Source of the DNA: Dasania marina DSM 21967 | GTDB taxonomy: Bacteria > Pseudomonadota > Gammaproteobacteria > Pseudomonadales > Dasaniaceae | Assembly (NCBI RefSeq): GCF_000373485.1 | Contig: NZ_KB891591.1 | Location: 1-64,000 of the forward strand | Length of the DNA stretch: 64,000 bases | Reading direction: 5' to 3' | In this document: positions 56,121 to 64,000 of the stretch, piece by piece | Numbering within the stretch: the first letter of the stretch is position 1 | Layout of the letters: each line of letters opens with the position of its first letter | The notes under the pieces: model-generated | What the model was told of the DNA's origin: nothing | The model's input: the letters and a program-made list of their open reading frames with translations, nothing else | The model's database searches: none | Translations under genes and position numbers: made by a program

Positions 56121-56244
56121 AAAACCTCTAAGCCTAAGCGTGATAGCTAAGGCGTTTGTGGCGTGTCGGCGCCAATGGCGAGTGTATCTATAGGGGCAAA
56201 AAATATTGTAGACTCTTACTAACTATACGCTTTAGGATCGCTTA

Positions 56245-56280
56245 CCCCGACATTATTTATCAAAATAATTTACTGCGGGG
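56245..56280. promoter_or_regulatory. Inverted repeat in the sigma/receptor divergent spacer
   Basis: ATTATTT (56252-56258) pairs with AAATAAT (56263-56269) around a 4-base loop, and is flanked by CCCCG (56245-56249) and CGGGG (56276-56280) that also pair. It lies 70 bases before the receptor start. It could be an operator or a leader hairpin. A FecI-type promoter could not be recognised. Confidence 0.4.
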
Positions 56281-56350
56281 AATATGGATATTTAGCCATT
56301 ATGTTAGTCGGCAGCTGATAAGCTAGCCCTATAAAAATAAGAATGTAGCA

Positions 56351-58936
56351 ATGCCATTATTCACCCGTATTTTTCGTACCAAGGCCCAAGCCATGTTGCC
56401 CACGGCACTGCTATGGGCACTGCTGGCTGCCACTGCGGCACAGGCTGGTAATGAAGGCAGGGTTACTTTTCATATCAGCCAGCAGCCGTTGGCGGCGGCG
56501 TTACAGCAATATGCCAAGCAAGCCGATATGCAACTGCTGTTCCCTTCAAGGCTGGTGGCCGGCATAACAAGCAGGGCGTTATTTGGCGAGCACAGCCGGC
56601 AGCAGGGCTTAGTACTGCTGTTAGAGTGCCAAGGTCTGGAAGCTGTGTTTGGGCCTTTGGCGGCAGTGGCCATTAAATCTTCAGAGACTAACCTAGGTTG
56701 TGCTGCTGATACTAATGCCTTAACGGCAGCCGATAGCCGTGGCCAGCCAGCGCTAGACAGCCTAGAAGAAATTTATGTAACCGCGCAAAAGCGTTTTCAA
56801 AGTGCGCAAAACGTGAGCATGGCCATTACCGTGTTTCAGGCCGCTGATGTTAAAAACCTAGGCCTGCAAAAAGCGGGTGATATCGCACCGCAGTCATCGG
56901 GTGTAACCATTAAAAACGTATTGAATAAAACCTTTCCCGTTTACACCGTGCGAGGGGTGGGCAGCACCGCGTTCACCTCCAATGGCTCTGCGCCTATAGG
57001 GGTGTATATGGATGAGCTATTTATGCCCTCCATCTCCATGTTAAATTTTTCGCTGTTTGATATAGAGCGGGTGGAAGTATTAAAAGGGCCGCAGGGCACT
57101 TTATTCGGCCGCAATACCACCGGTGGCGCGGTGCGTTATATCAGCCAACGGCCGCAGCAAGAATTTAACGGCTCGGCGTCGCTGCTGTTGGCTGACCACG
57201 ATGTGAGGGTATTAGACGCCGCAGTGGGCGGTGGCCTGAGTGATAATTTGTCGGCGCGGCTGGCAGTTAAATCGGAGTATCAGGGTGAAGGCTATGTGAC
57301 TAATAAAATTCAAGGCAGTAGCCAAGATGTAGGCCGCACCAACAGCACCGCTATGCGCTTGGGCTTGCGCTGGCAAGCGGACGATCTGGATATTTATTGG
57401 AACTTACACGGCGGTAAAGAAGACTCGCAAAACGAACCCTGGGTAGGCATAGGTAAACGCAGTCCTGCTGTTTCGCAAACCGCGGCAGAGCTGCCCGGTG
57501 GCAAAAGTTTTAAACAACCTTGCGCAGACTTATCCAGTACTAAGCTCAGTTATTTTATCGATAACTGCGTCAATGTGTTGGGCTATCAAGACCCCTATAG
57601 CGATCCACGCGTAGGCGAATACAGTCAAGAGCCCATACTACAAGGCGAAAGTTTGGGCAGTGTGTTAGATATTGAAAAAGAGTTTGCATGGCTGCGCTTA
57701 ACCGCTATTACCGCCGCGGAATATAGTGATAGCCAAGTAGAAGAAGATTTTGATGGTGGCCCTTTTCGCATAGGGGATTCATCCTATAGCAACACCGCTA
57801 ATGTGCTCAGCCAAGAGCTGCGCATATCCTCTATCAACCCTGCATTCGGCAGCACCAATTGGTTGGCGGGTTTTATTTATTACCAAGATGATATGCAGGT
57901 GCAGGATATATATGGTTATAGAGATAGAGTGAACCACGATGTGCTGGTGGAGTTTGATCAAAAAACCACAAGCTGGGCGTTATTTTCTCACGCCGAAACC
58001 CAGATCAATTATCACTGGAGCGTGCTGGCGGGTTTGCGCTATAGCTATGATGAAAGCCGCTTTAATGGTGGCACCTCTATTATTAATAAAGATGCTGATT
58101 ACAGCGGTGACGAAACGTTTTTTAGCGAGCAGCCCTTATTAAATAAAGATCAGACCCACTCCCGTGAAGTCACCGGCAAGCTGGTTTTACAATATAGCCC
58201 GCAAGATCACTTACTGTTTTATGGCAGCGTTAATCGAGGCTATAAAGCCGGCGTTTGGAGTGGTTTTTGGTCTATACAGGAAGGCGAGCATATCTCTACC
58301 GAGCCTGAACATATATTGGCCTATGAGTTGGGTGTTAAGTCGGCACTGGCGAATAATACCTTGCAACTTAATGCCGCGTTATATTATTACGACTACACCG
58401 ATATGCAATTATTTTTTGAATTTTCCGATGGCCGTTACACCTCATTTAATGCTGGCGAAGGTGAAATGAAAGGGGCTGAGCTTGAGTGGTGGTGGCGCGC
58501 CAGCGAGTACTTAGATATCAAAGGTGGCGTGGCGTATAACCGTTCAAAAATTAATGGCGAGGTAGGCACAAGCAAGTTTTCTGATACCGTGCCGCCCAAT
58601 TCCCCAGAATATTCAGCGCATAGTTTAGTGCGCTATAGCCATCCTATCAGTGCGCAGCTCAATGGTTTTGTGCAGGCTGATGTGGCTTATCAGGATGGGG
58701 TGTATTTTTCACTGGATAATCAACGGGCAGTGAGTGAAGACGCGTATATGCTCAGTAATGTCAGCATGGGTATAGCGGCGTTGGATGATAGCTGGGATGC
58801 TGCCATCTGGGTAAAAAATATTAGCGACAAGCAATACTATAGCGAGATATTAAGCTCTAATAGTGCAGGCACCGTATCTGCGCAGCTGGGCCAAGCTAGA
58901 ACCTTTGGTGTAAGCCTAAGTTACCGCTGGCATTAG
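56351..58936 (+). CDS. TonB-dependent receptor with STN signalling domain (second of three)
   Basis: An 861-residue outer-membrane receptor. Signal peptide 1-32 (AATAAQA), then an STN domain (about 38-108, VTFHISQQPLAAALQQYAKQADMQLLF) that contacts FecR, TonB box LEEIYVTAQK (138-147), plug with VEVLKGPQGTLFGRNTTGGAVRYIS and a barrel ending in Trp-His. Occupancy should activate the divergent FecI sigma via FecR. It shares long identical blocks with the next receptor (NVLNKT, TVRGVG, FDGGPFRIGD). Ligand unknown. Confidence 0.94.
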   Translation: MPLFTRIFRTKAQAMLPTALLWALLAATAAQAGNEGRVTFHISQQPLAAALQQYAKQADMQLLFPSRLVAGITSRALFGEHSRQQGLVLLLECQGLEAVFGPLAAVAIKSSETNLGCAADTNALTAADSRGQPALDSLEEIYVTAQKRFQSAQNVSMAITVFQAADVKNLGLQKAGDIAPQSSGVTIKNVLNKTFPVYTVRGVGSTAFTSNGSAPIGVYMDELFMPSISMLNFSLFDIERVEVLKGPQGTLFGRNTTGGAVRYISQRPQQEFNGSASLLLADHDVRVLDAAVGGGLSDNLSARLAVKSEYQGEGYVTNKIQGSSQDVGRTNSTAMRLGLRWQADDLDIYWNLHGGKEDSQNEPWVGIGKRSPAVSQTAAELPGGKSFKQPCADLSSTKLSYFIDNCVNVLGYQDPYSDPRVGEYSQEPILQGESLGSVLDIEKEFAWLRLTAITAAEYSDSQVEEDFDGGPFRIGDSSYSNTANVLSQELRISSINPAFGSTNWLAGFIYYQDDMQVQDIYGYRDRVNHDVLVEFDQKTTSWALFSHAETQINYHWSVLAGLRYSYDESRFNGGTSIINKDADYSGDETFFSEQPLLNKDQTHSREVTGKLVLQYSPQDHLLFYGSVNRGYKAGVWSGFWSIQEGEHISTEPEHILAYELGVKSALANNTLQLNAALYYYDYTDMQLFFEFSDGRYTSFNAGEGEMKGAELEWWWRASEYLDIKGGVAYNRSKINGEVGTSKFSDTVPPNSPEYSAHSLVRYSHPISAQLNGFVQADVAYQDGVYFSLDNQRAVSEDAYMLSNVSMGIAALDDSWDAAIWVKNISDKQYYSEILSSNSAGTVSAQLGQARTFGVSLSYRWH

Positions 58937-59147
58937 CTTTTTCCTCTCTTTATTCCCCCTCCTTTATATCTGCGCCTGTTACTTTTGTTGATGGCGGATA
59001 TTTTATCGCAATAAAATTACAATAAAAATGTCGGGCTCTTGCGATTGCTGTCGTATCAGTAGTAAGGGTGGCAAGGCAGTGTCTAGGTAAGCTGCTTTAT
59101 GGCCAAAGGTTAATTTACTTACTAATACAATAGGTGGGGAGCTTGGC

Positions 59148-61442
59148 ATGACATTCGTCGCTAATGCACAACAATATAAAAAACTATCAACTGTTAAAAC
59201 CTTATTAATGGGTGGTGCCGTCAGCATGCTGGCAGCCTCAGTACAGGCCGCAGGCTTGGAAGAGGTGATGGTTACCGCGCAGAAAAAATCACAAAGCGCG
59301 CAAGATGTAGGTATAGCCATTACCGCCTTTGGTGGTGAAGCTATGAAAAGCATGGGTATGACCCAACCTATAGATATGGCGCCGCAAACACCCGGCCTTA
59401 CCATTAAAAATGTATTAAACAAGGCCGCGCCCATTTTTACCGTGCGCGGTGTTGGTAATACCGCATTTACCTCTAATAGCGTGGCGCCGGTAGGTGTTTA
59501 TGTTGATGAATTGTTTTTGCCTTCCAGCTCTATGCTGACTTTTTCTTTGTTCGATATGGAGCGGGTAGAAGTGTTAAAAGGCCCGCAGGGCACCTTGTTT
59601 GGCCGTAACACCACGGCCGGTGCAGTGGCGTTTATTAGTGAAAAACCTCGTCAAGAATTTAGCGCCAATGTCAGCACCACACTGGGTGACTATGGTTTGC
59701 GTAATGTTGAAGGCGCGATAGGTGGTGGCCTTACCGAGACCTTGTCGGGCCGCCTAGCGGTTAAATGGGATTATCAAGACGAAGGTTTTTTTACCAATAA
59801 AATAAATGGTCGCAACGATGATATAGGCAGCACCGATACTCTGGCCTTGCGTGGCGCTTTACGTTGGGAATTTGACAATACCGATATCAACTGGAATGTG
59901 CATGGTGGCCGTGATCGTTCCGAGAATGAACCTTGGGTGGCCATAGGCCGTCGCGATCCCAACACCGTTACCGGTAATAAACCTGAGCTGCCCGGCCCCA
60001 ATGGTGGCGACGTATTTACCAATAGTTGTGCCGACCCTGCTACCACTAATATCAAATACTTTATTAAAAACTGCTCTAACAACTTGGGTTATCGCGACCC
60101 CTATGAAGATTTAAGAGTGGGCGAATTTAGCCAAGTACCCAGCTTAGAAAGTGACAGCTTAGGCACCTTGTTAAATATCACCGTTGATATGGGTGCCAGC
60201 ACGCTGACCTCTATCAGTGCCTATGAAACCAAAGATAGTTATATAGAAGAAGATTTTGACGGCGGCCCTTTCCGCGTAGGTGATACTTCTTATGCTAATG
60301 ATATCAGCGTGTTTAGTCAGGAAGTACGATTAAGTAGCAACGAGCCGGCCTTTGATAAAATGGACTGGATAGTGGGCGGCATGGTCTATCAAGACTCTAT
60401 GGATGTAGCGGATACCTACGGTTACACCGATAGAGTTAACCACGATGTGCTGGTGGAGTTTACCCAAGATACTACCAGTTGGGCCTTGTTTGCTCACACC
60501 GAAACTCAGCTTGACGAAGAGTGGAATTTTATTGCGGCCTTGCGTTATACCGAAGATAAAATCGCCTTTGACGGCGGCACCTATATGGTTAATCGCGAGC
60601 CAGATTTTACCGGCGATGCCACCTTTTTTAGCAGTGCCCCCATATTAGAAGATGATGAAATTGAAACCACTGAAGTTACCGGTAAGCTGGGCCTTGAATA
60701 CGCGCCCAACGATGACTTGTTGATATATGCCAGCTATAGCCGCGGTTATAAGGCCGGTGTGTGGAATGGTTTTTGGGCCACGGTTGCCGGTGATCACGTC
60801 GCTACTGACCCTGAATATATCGATGCCTATGAGTTAGGTTTTAAATCTACTTTATTGGATAACAGTTTGCAGTTTAACGGTTCGGTTTATTTATATGACT
60901 ACACCGATATGCAATTATTTGCCGACTTACCCGATGGACGCTTTGCGATTTTTAATGCTGGTTCAGCGGATATCATGGGTGCCGAGGCCGATGTCTGGTG
61001 GCGTCCTCTAGACGGTTTGGATATTAAAGCCGGCGTTGCCTATAACGATGCCAAGGTATCGGCAAAGGTGGGGCTGTTAGATTTTGACGATGCCACGCCG
61101 CCGAATACACCTGAATTAACTTACAACGCCTTGGTACGTTATGAGTGGAACGTGAGCGATAGTTTGCTGGCCAGCGTGCAAACAGACTTTGCTTATCAGG
61201 ATGGGGTGTTTTTCTCATTGGATAATCTCAAGGCCACCAGCCAAGAGGATTATACCTTAGTGAACTTACGTGCAGGTGTGGCATCGGCTGATGATGTTTG
61301 GTCGGCCTATGTGTGGGTTAAAAACGCCACCGATAAAGATTATTTTACTGAAAATCTTAGCTCGGGTAGTGCCGGTGCTTTATCTGGTCAGGTTGGTCCT
61401 CCACGTACCGTAGGGATAACCTTAAGCTATAACTGGGAGTAG
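59148..61442 (+). CDS. TonB-dependent receptor lacking STN (third of three), paralogue of the second
   Basis: A 764-residue outer-membrane receptor. Signal peptide about 1-36 (SMLAASVQAAG), immediately followed by the TonB box LEEVMVTAQK, so there is no STN signalling domain. Plug VEVLKGPQGTLFGRNTTAGAVAFIS; barrel end LSYNWE. It is closely similar to the 56351-58936 receptor over plug and barrel, including the block EEDFDGGPFRVGD, GYTDRVNHDVLVEF and FLPDGRF-like regions. It was probably formed by tandem duplication and loss or gain of STN. GGGGAG precedes the ATG; a 211-base spacer suggests its own promoter. Confidence 0.94.
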   Translation: MTFVANAQQYKKLSTVKTLLMGGAVSMLAASVQAAGLEEVMVTAQKKSQSAQDVGIAITAFGGEAMKSMGMTQPIDMAPQTPGLTIKNVLNKAAPIFTVRGVGNTAFTSNSVAPVGVYVDELFLPSSSMLTFSLFDMERVEVLKGPQGTLFGRNTTAGAVAFISEKPRQEFSANVSTTLGDYGLRNVEGAIGGGLTETLSGRLAVKWDYQDEGFFTNKINGRNDDIGSTDTLALRGALRWEFDNTDINWNVHGGRDRSENEPWVAIGRRDPNTVTGNKPELPGPNGGDVFTNSCADPATTNIKYFIKNCSNNLGYRDPYEDLRVGEFSQVPSLESDSLGTLLNITVDMGASTLTSISAYETKDSYIEEDFDGGPFRVGDTSYANDISVFSQEVRLSSNEPAFDKMDWIVGGMVYQDSMDVADTYGYTDRVNHDVLVEFTQDTTSWALFAHTETQLDEEWNFIAALRYTEDKIAFDGGTYMVNREPDFTGDATFFSSAPILEDDEIETTEVTGKLGLEYAPNDDLLIYASYSRGYKAGVWNGFWATVAGDHVATDPEYIDAYELGFKSTLLDNSLQFNGSVYLYDYTDMQLFADLPDGRFAIFNAGSADIMGAEADVWWRPLDGLDIKAGVAYNDAKVSAKVGLLDFDDATPPNTPELTYNALVRYEWNVSDSLLASVQTDFAYQDGVFFSLDNLKATSQEDYTLVNLRAGVASADDVWSAYVWVKNATDKDYFTENLSSGSAGALSGQVGPPRTVGITLSYNWE

Positions 61443-61466
61443 CGCTGACGATTGCACACCCTGTTT

Positions 61467-61496
61467 GGAGGTCTGTTGTTGCGGCCTCCTTTTTTT
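61467..61496 (+). terminator. Intrinsic terminator after third TonB-dependent receptor
   Basis: GGAGG (61467-61471) pairs with CCTCC (61485-61489), plus one wobble pair, then a run of seven Ts. It separates the receptor from the permease gene. Confidence 0.75.
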
Positions 61497-61554
61497 ATCT
61501 TCGAATATTATCGGTTAGTATGGCCGCGTAGCATGTAATCACAAGAGAGATGAT

Positions 61555-62928
61555 ATGAGCGAAACACAACAAGGCAACCTAGAGCGAGTACTGTCGCAAA
61601 AAGAAGTACTGGCTTTAGCGTTTGGTGCCATGGTGGGCTGGAGTTGGGTGGCCCTAGCGGGTAGTTGGGTGCTGGCAGCCGGTACCGGCGGCGCCATAGC
61701 CGCGTTTGTTTTAGGTGGCGGCCTGATGGTGTTAATAGGCCTAACTTATGCCGAGTTGGCGGCAGCCATGCCTTTTGTGGGTGGCGAGCATGTGTATAGC
61801 CATAGAGCCTTGGGCGGGACTGCCGCGTTTGTCTGTACCTGGGCCATTATTTTAGCCTATGTCAGTGTCGCCGCTTTTGAAGCGGTGGCTCTACCCACCG
61901 TGATGGAGGAAGTTATCCCCGGTTTAAAAACCATAGAATTGTGGACGGTTGCGGGTTATCAGGTTTATCTCAGCTGGGCGTTGATAGGTATGGTAGCTGC
62001 GGTTTTTGTTACCTGGATTAATGTGCGCGGAGTAAAGGCCGCCGCTTTATTACAAACCGTGGTGACGGTGCTATTGCTAGTTGCTGGGGTGATGTTTGTA
62101 ACGGGCGCCAGCTTTAATGGCTCGGCCGATAATATGCCGGTGTTGTTTAAAGACGGCATTAGCGGCTTTGTGCTGGTGTTAGTGGCGGTGCCGTTTATGT
62201 TTGTGGGTTTTGATGTGATACCGCAAATGGCTGAAGAAATTAATTTACCGCATAAAAAAATCGGCCAGTTAATTATCGTGTCTGTGCTGATGGCGGTGCT
62301 GTGGTATAGCTTAATTAGTTTTGGCGTGGGCATGTCCTTGTCACCGGCGGAATTAAACAGCAGCCGCTTGGCCACGGCCGATGCCGCAGGTTCGGTATGG
62401 GGCTCGGGCTTTGCTAGGGATATGGTTATCTTGGCGGGCATAGCCGGTATTATTACCAGTTGGAATGCGTTTTTTATAGGCGGTGCACGGGCGATTTATG
62501 TGATGGCCAAAGCAGGGCAGCTACCAGCCGCTTTAGGCAAACTGCATCCTAAATACAACACCCCGCACAATGCCATTATATTAATTGGCGTGCTCTGCGT
62601 TATTGCGCCATTGTTTGGTCGCAAAATGCTGGTGTGGTTAGTGGACGCCGGTAGTTTTAGCGTGGTGATAGCCTACGGTTTGGTGGCGTTATCCTTTGTG
62701 GTGCTGCGCATACGCGAGCCAGAAATGCCCAGGCCTTATAAAGTTGTAGGTGGTGTGAGCGTGGGCATATTAGCCTTTGTCGCCTCGTTGGGGCTGGGAA
62801 CGTTGTATTTGCCGGGCAGTGTGGCGGCCTTAGTATGGCCGGAATGGATGATAGTGCTTGGCTGGGCCGTGTTGGGTGCGCTGTGCTTTTTATTACGCAA
62901 TATCCATAGGCGTGGCGCGCACGCGTAG
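61555..62928 (+). CDS. APC family amino acid/polyamine permease
   Basis: A 457-residue inner-membrane transporter with about twelve helices. Helix 1 carries the APC-type unwound segment (ALAFGAMVGWSWVALAGSW), and the helix 6 region (FVGFDVIPQMAEEINLP) and GGARAIYVMAKAGQLPAALGKLHPKYNTPHNA are family hallmarks. It moves an amino acid, amine or related cation; substrate not assigned. It follows the receptors on the same strand but behind a terminator. The ATG has GAGAG upstream. It is a good candidate for carrying the product of periplasmic or cytoplasmic amide cleavage. Confidence 0.9.
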   Translation: MSETQQGNLERVLSQKEVLALAFGAMVGWSWVALAGSWVLAAGTGGAIAAFVLGGGLMVLIGLTYAELAAAMPFVGGEHVYSHRALGGTAAFVCTWAIILAYVSVAAFEAVALPTVMEEVIPGLKTIELWTVAGYQVYLSWALIGMVAAVFVTWINVRGVKAAALLQTVVTVLLLVAGVMFVTGASFNGSADNMPVLFKDGISGFVLVLVAVPFMFVGFDVIPQMAEEINLPHKKIGQLIIVSVLMAVLWYSLISFGVGMSLSPAELNSSRLATADAAGSVWGSGFARDMVILAGIAGIITSWNAFFIGGARAIYVMAKAGQLPAALGKLHPKYNTPHNAIILIGVLCVIAPLFGRKMLVWLVDAGSFSVVIAYGLVALSFVVLRIREPEMPRPYKVVGGVSVGILAFVASLGLGTLYLPGSVAALVWPEWMIVLGWAVLGALCFLLRNIHRRGAHA

Positions 62929-62985
62929 CGTTTTTGCTGTAGCTGTGCCCTTGCTAGGGCCTAGTGTTAGATCTAGGTTCTAGAT

Positions 62986-63627
62986 CTAGATGAGGGGCGC
63001 AGCTTTTAAAAACTGGCTAATGGCGCAATCACACATGGCCTTAATGTGTTTTTGGTCGCTGTCATTATTTTGATAAATACCATCAATAACCAAGCGGGTA
63101 ATACCGTGCAAGGTACTCCAAATGACCTGCGATAGTCGCAGCGTATCAGCTTCACTATCTAGCACGCCTTGTTGCTGCCAATTTTTGATTAGCGCCAGCT
63201 GTTGCTGAAAAACCGGGTAGGCATGGTTTTGCAATTGCGGGTTGCTGTTGCCGGTTTTCCATATAGGCCGACCAAACATCAAATCATACAGTTCCGGGTT
63301 GGCGGTGGCATGCTTGATATAGTCATACACAAAATCTTTAAACTGCTGCGCAGGGTTGCTGGCCGCCGATGGTGTCGAGTGTAGGCTGAGCTGTTCTATG
63401 GCAGCTTGTTTGCGCTGGAAGCCATCGGCGGCCAGTGCGCATAGCAATTCGTTTTTATCTTTAAAGTGGTGGTAGGGCGCGGTGCGTGACACACCCACTT
63501 GCTCGGCCAGTTTACGTAGCGATAAGGCCTCTATACCCCCCTCGGCCAGCATGCGGTGGGCGGCATTGAGTAAGCTGTTATACAGTTCGCCATGATGGTA
63601 GCTGGTTTTTTCTGGGCTGGTACTCAT
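62986..63627 (-). CDS. TetR family transcriptional regulator
   Basis: A 213-residue repressor-type protein. The N-terminal TetR HTH reads LLNAAHRMLAEGGIEALSLRKLAEQVGVSRTAPYHHFKDKNELL (residues about 20-62), and a C-terminal WHG-type ligand domain (about 85-200) follows. Such regulators with this C-terminal domain often respond to acyl-CoA or lipid-like ligands. It is divergent from fadH across 176 bases and may control it. A palindrome in that spacer is the likely operator. Confidence 0.9.
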   Translation of the reverse strand: MSTSPEKTSYHHGELYNSLLNAAHRMLAEGGIEALSLRKLAEQVGVSRTAPYHHFKDKNELLCALAADGFQRKQAAIEQLSLHSTPSAASNPAQQFKDFVYDYIKHATANPELYDLMFGRPIWKTGNSNPQLQNHAYPVFQQQLALIKNWQQQGVLDSEADTLRLSQVIWSTLHGITRLVIDGIYQNNDSDQKHIKAMCDCAISQFLKAAPLI

Positions 63628-63709
63628 AAGGCTACTTTACTGGTGGTTGGGGTTTAAAGTGGGGACTCTAAAGTAGGGTCGCTATAGTAGGGCGTTAAAA
63701 TAACAATCA

Positions 63710-63753
63710 ATCTTGACGCTGTCAAAATATAGCGCTAAGGTGGCCTTCATATC

Positions 63754-63762
<9 letters not shown>
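63710..63762. promoter_or_regulatory. Candidate TetR operator: palindrome plus direct repeat
   Basis: TTGACGCTGTCAA (63713-63725) is an almost perfect palindrome (TTGAC, GCT spacer, GTCAA). The 12-base ATCTTGACGCTG occurs at 63710-63721 and again at 63751-63762, 41 bases later. Both lie in the TetR/fadH spacer, and the second copy overlaps the -35 of the proposed fadH promoter. Binding by the divergent TetR protein is inferred. Confidence 0.55.

Positions 63763-64000
<238 letters not shown>

Noticed and set aside
59003-59434. 143-codon leftward open frame across the third receptor start
   Set aside because: It is antisense to the signal peptide, TonB box and plug of a clear receptor gene.
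56351-61442. Siderophore biosynthesis or uptake island
   Set aside because: No siderophore synthesis enzymes, ferric reductase or iron ABC transporter occurs; the adjacent enzymes fit an organic amide or acyl compound better, though iron-chelate uptake cannot be excluded.

Overview
The window looks like chromosomal DNA from a marine-type gammaproteobacterium near the Pseudomonas/Cellvibrionales branch. Three points support this. Coding is dense on both strands at moderate GC. The enzymes are gammaproteobacterial in type (GshA, Rho, TrxA, HemW, FadE, FadH, DbpA). The gene order follows Pseudomonas in two places: ppx divergent from trxA-rho-ubiD, and yheS / TIGR02444 / algP-like / FKBP / algQ-like / dsbB. 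I cannot name a species. I saw no rRNA, tRNA or CRISPR array.

Layout. 1-260: the end of an IS3-family element beside the 3' end of ilvD. 261-10821: housekeeping genes (ilvD, hemW, ubiD, rho, trxA, ppx) and a large hybrid histidine kinase. 11078-15515: an ArsM-like methyltransferase, elbB, dbpA and a PatB/MalY-type C-S lyase. 15512-21978: htpX, membrane proteins, fadE, exoD, DUF998, a frameshifted small membrane-protein gene and a small secreted HEXXH protein. 22154-23460: a complete IS256-family element with an 8-bp target duplication, inserted at the stop codon of yheS. 23463-31970: the alg-like neighbourhood, with yheS, a TIGR02444 gene, a histone-H1-like AlgP protein, an FKBP isomerase, a WD40 lipoprotein, an Rsd/AlgQ protein, a dsbB-lrgA-lrgB operon and a FliL-like protein. 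32000-46415: acpH, gshA, a PilZ / DUF1631 / hypothetical operon, moaA, a DASS transporter, a REC-EAL phosphodiesterase, a peroxiredoxin, a methyltransferase, cytochrome b561 plus YceI, a Yip1 protein, hemH and an enoyl-CoA hydratase.

46553-62928 is the accessory part and the best candidate for a system not yet described. It holds a MocR-type regulator with an extra C-terminal domain, a nitrilase-superfamily amidase, a TonB-dependent receptor preceded by a 16-bp tandem repeat, a C45 (penicillin acyltransferase-like) Ntn-hydrolase, an MFS transporter, an ECF sigma factor / FecR pair, a receptor with an STN signalling domain, a close paralogue of that receptor without STN, and an APC permease. 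Read together, these suggest outer-membrane capture of a ligand with cell-surface signalling, amide or acyl cleavage, and inner-membrane transport. The substrate is unknown. The window ends with a TetR regulator divergent from fadH (2,4-dienoyl-CoA reductase, cut by the window edge), sharing a spacer with an operator-like palindrome.

All functions are assigned from recognisable motifs and remembered family features; no database search was run. Where a start differs from the longest open frame, the reason is a ribosome binding site or family length.
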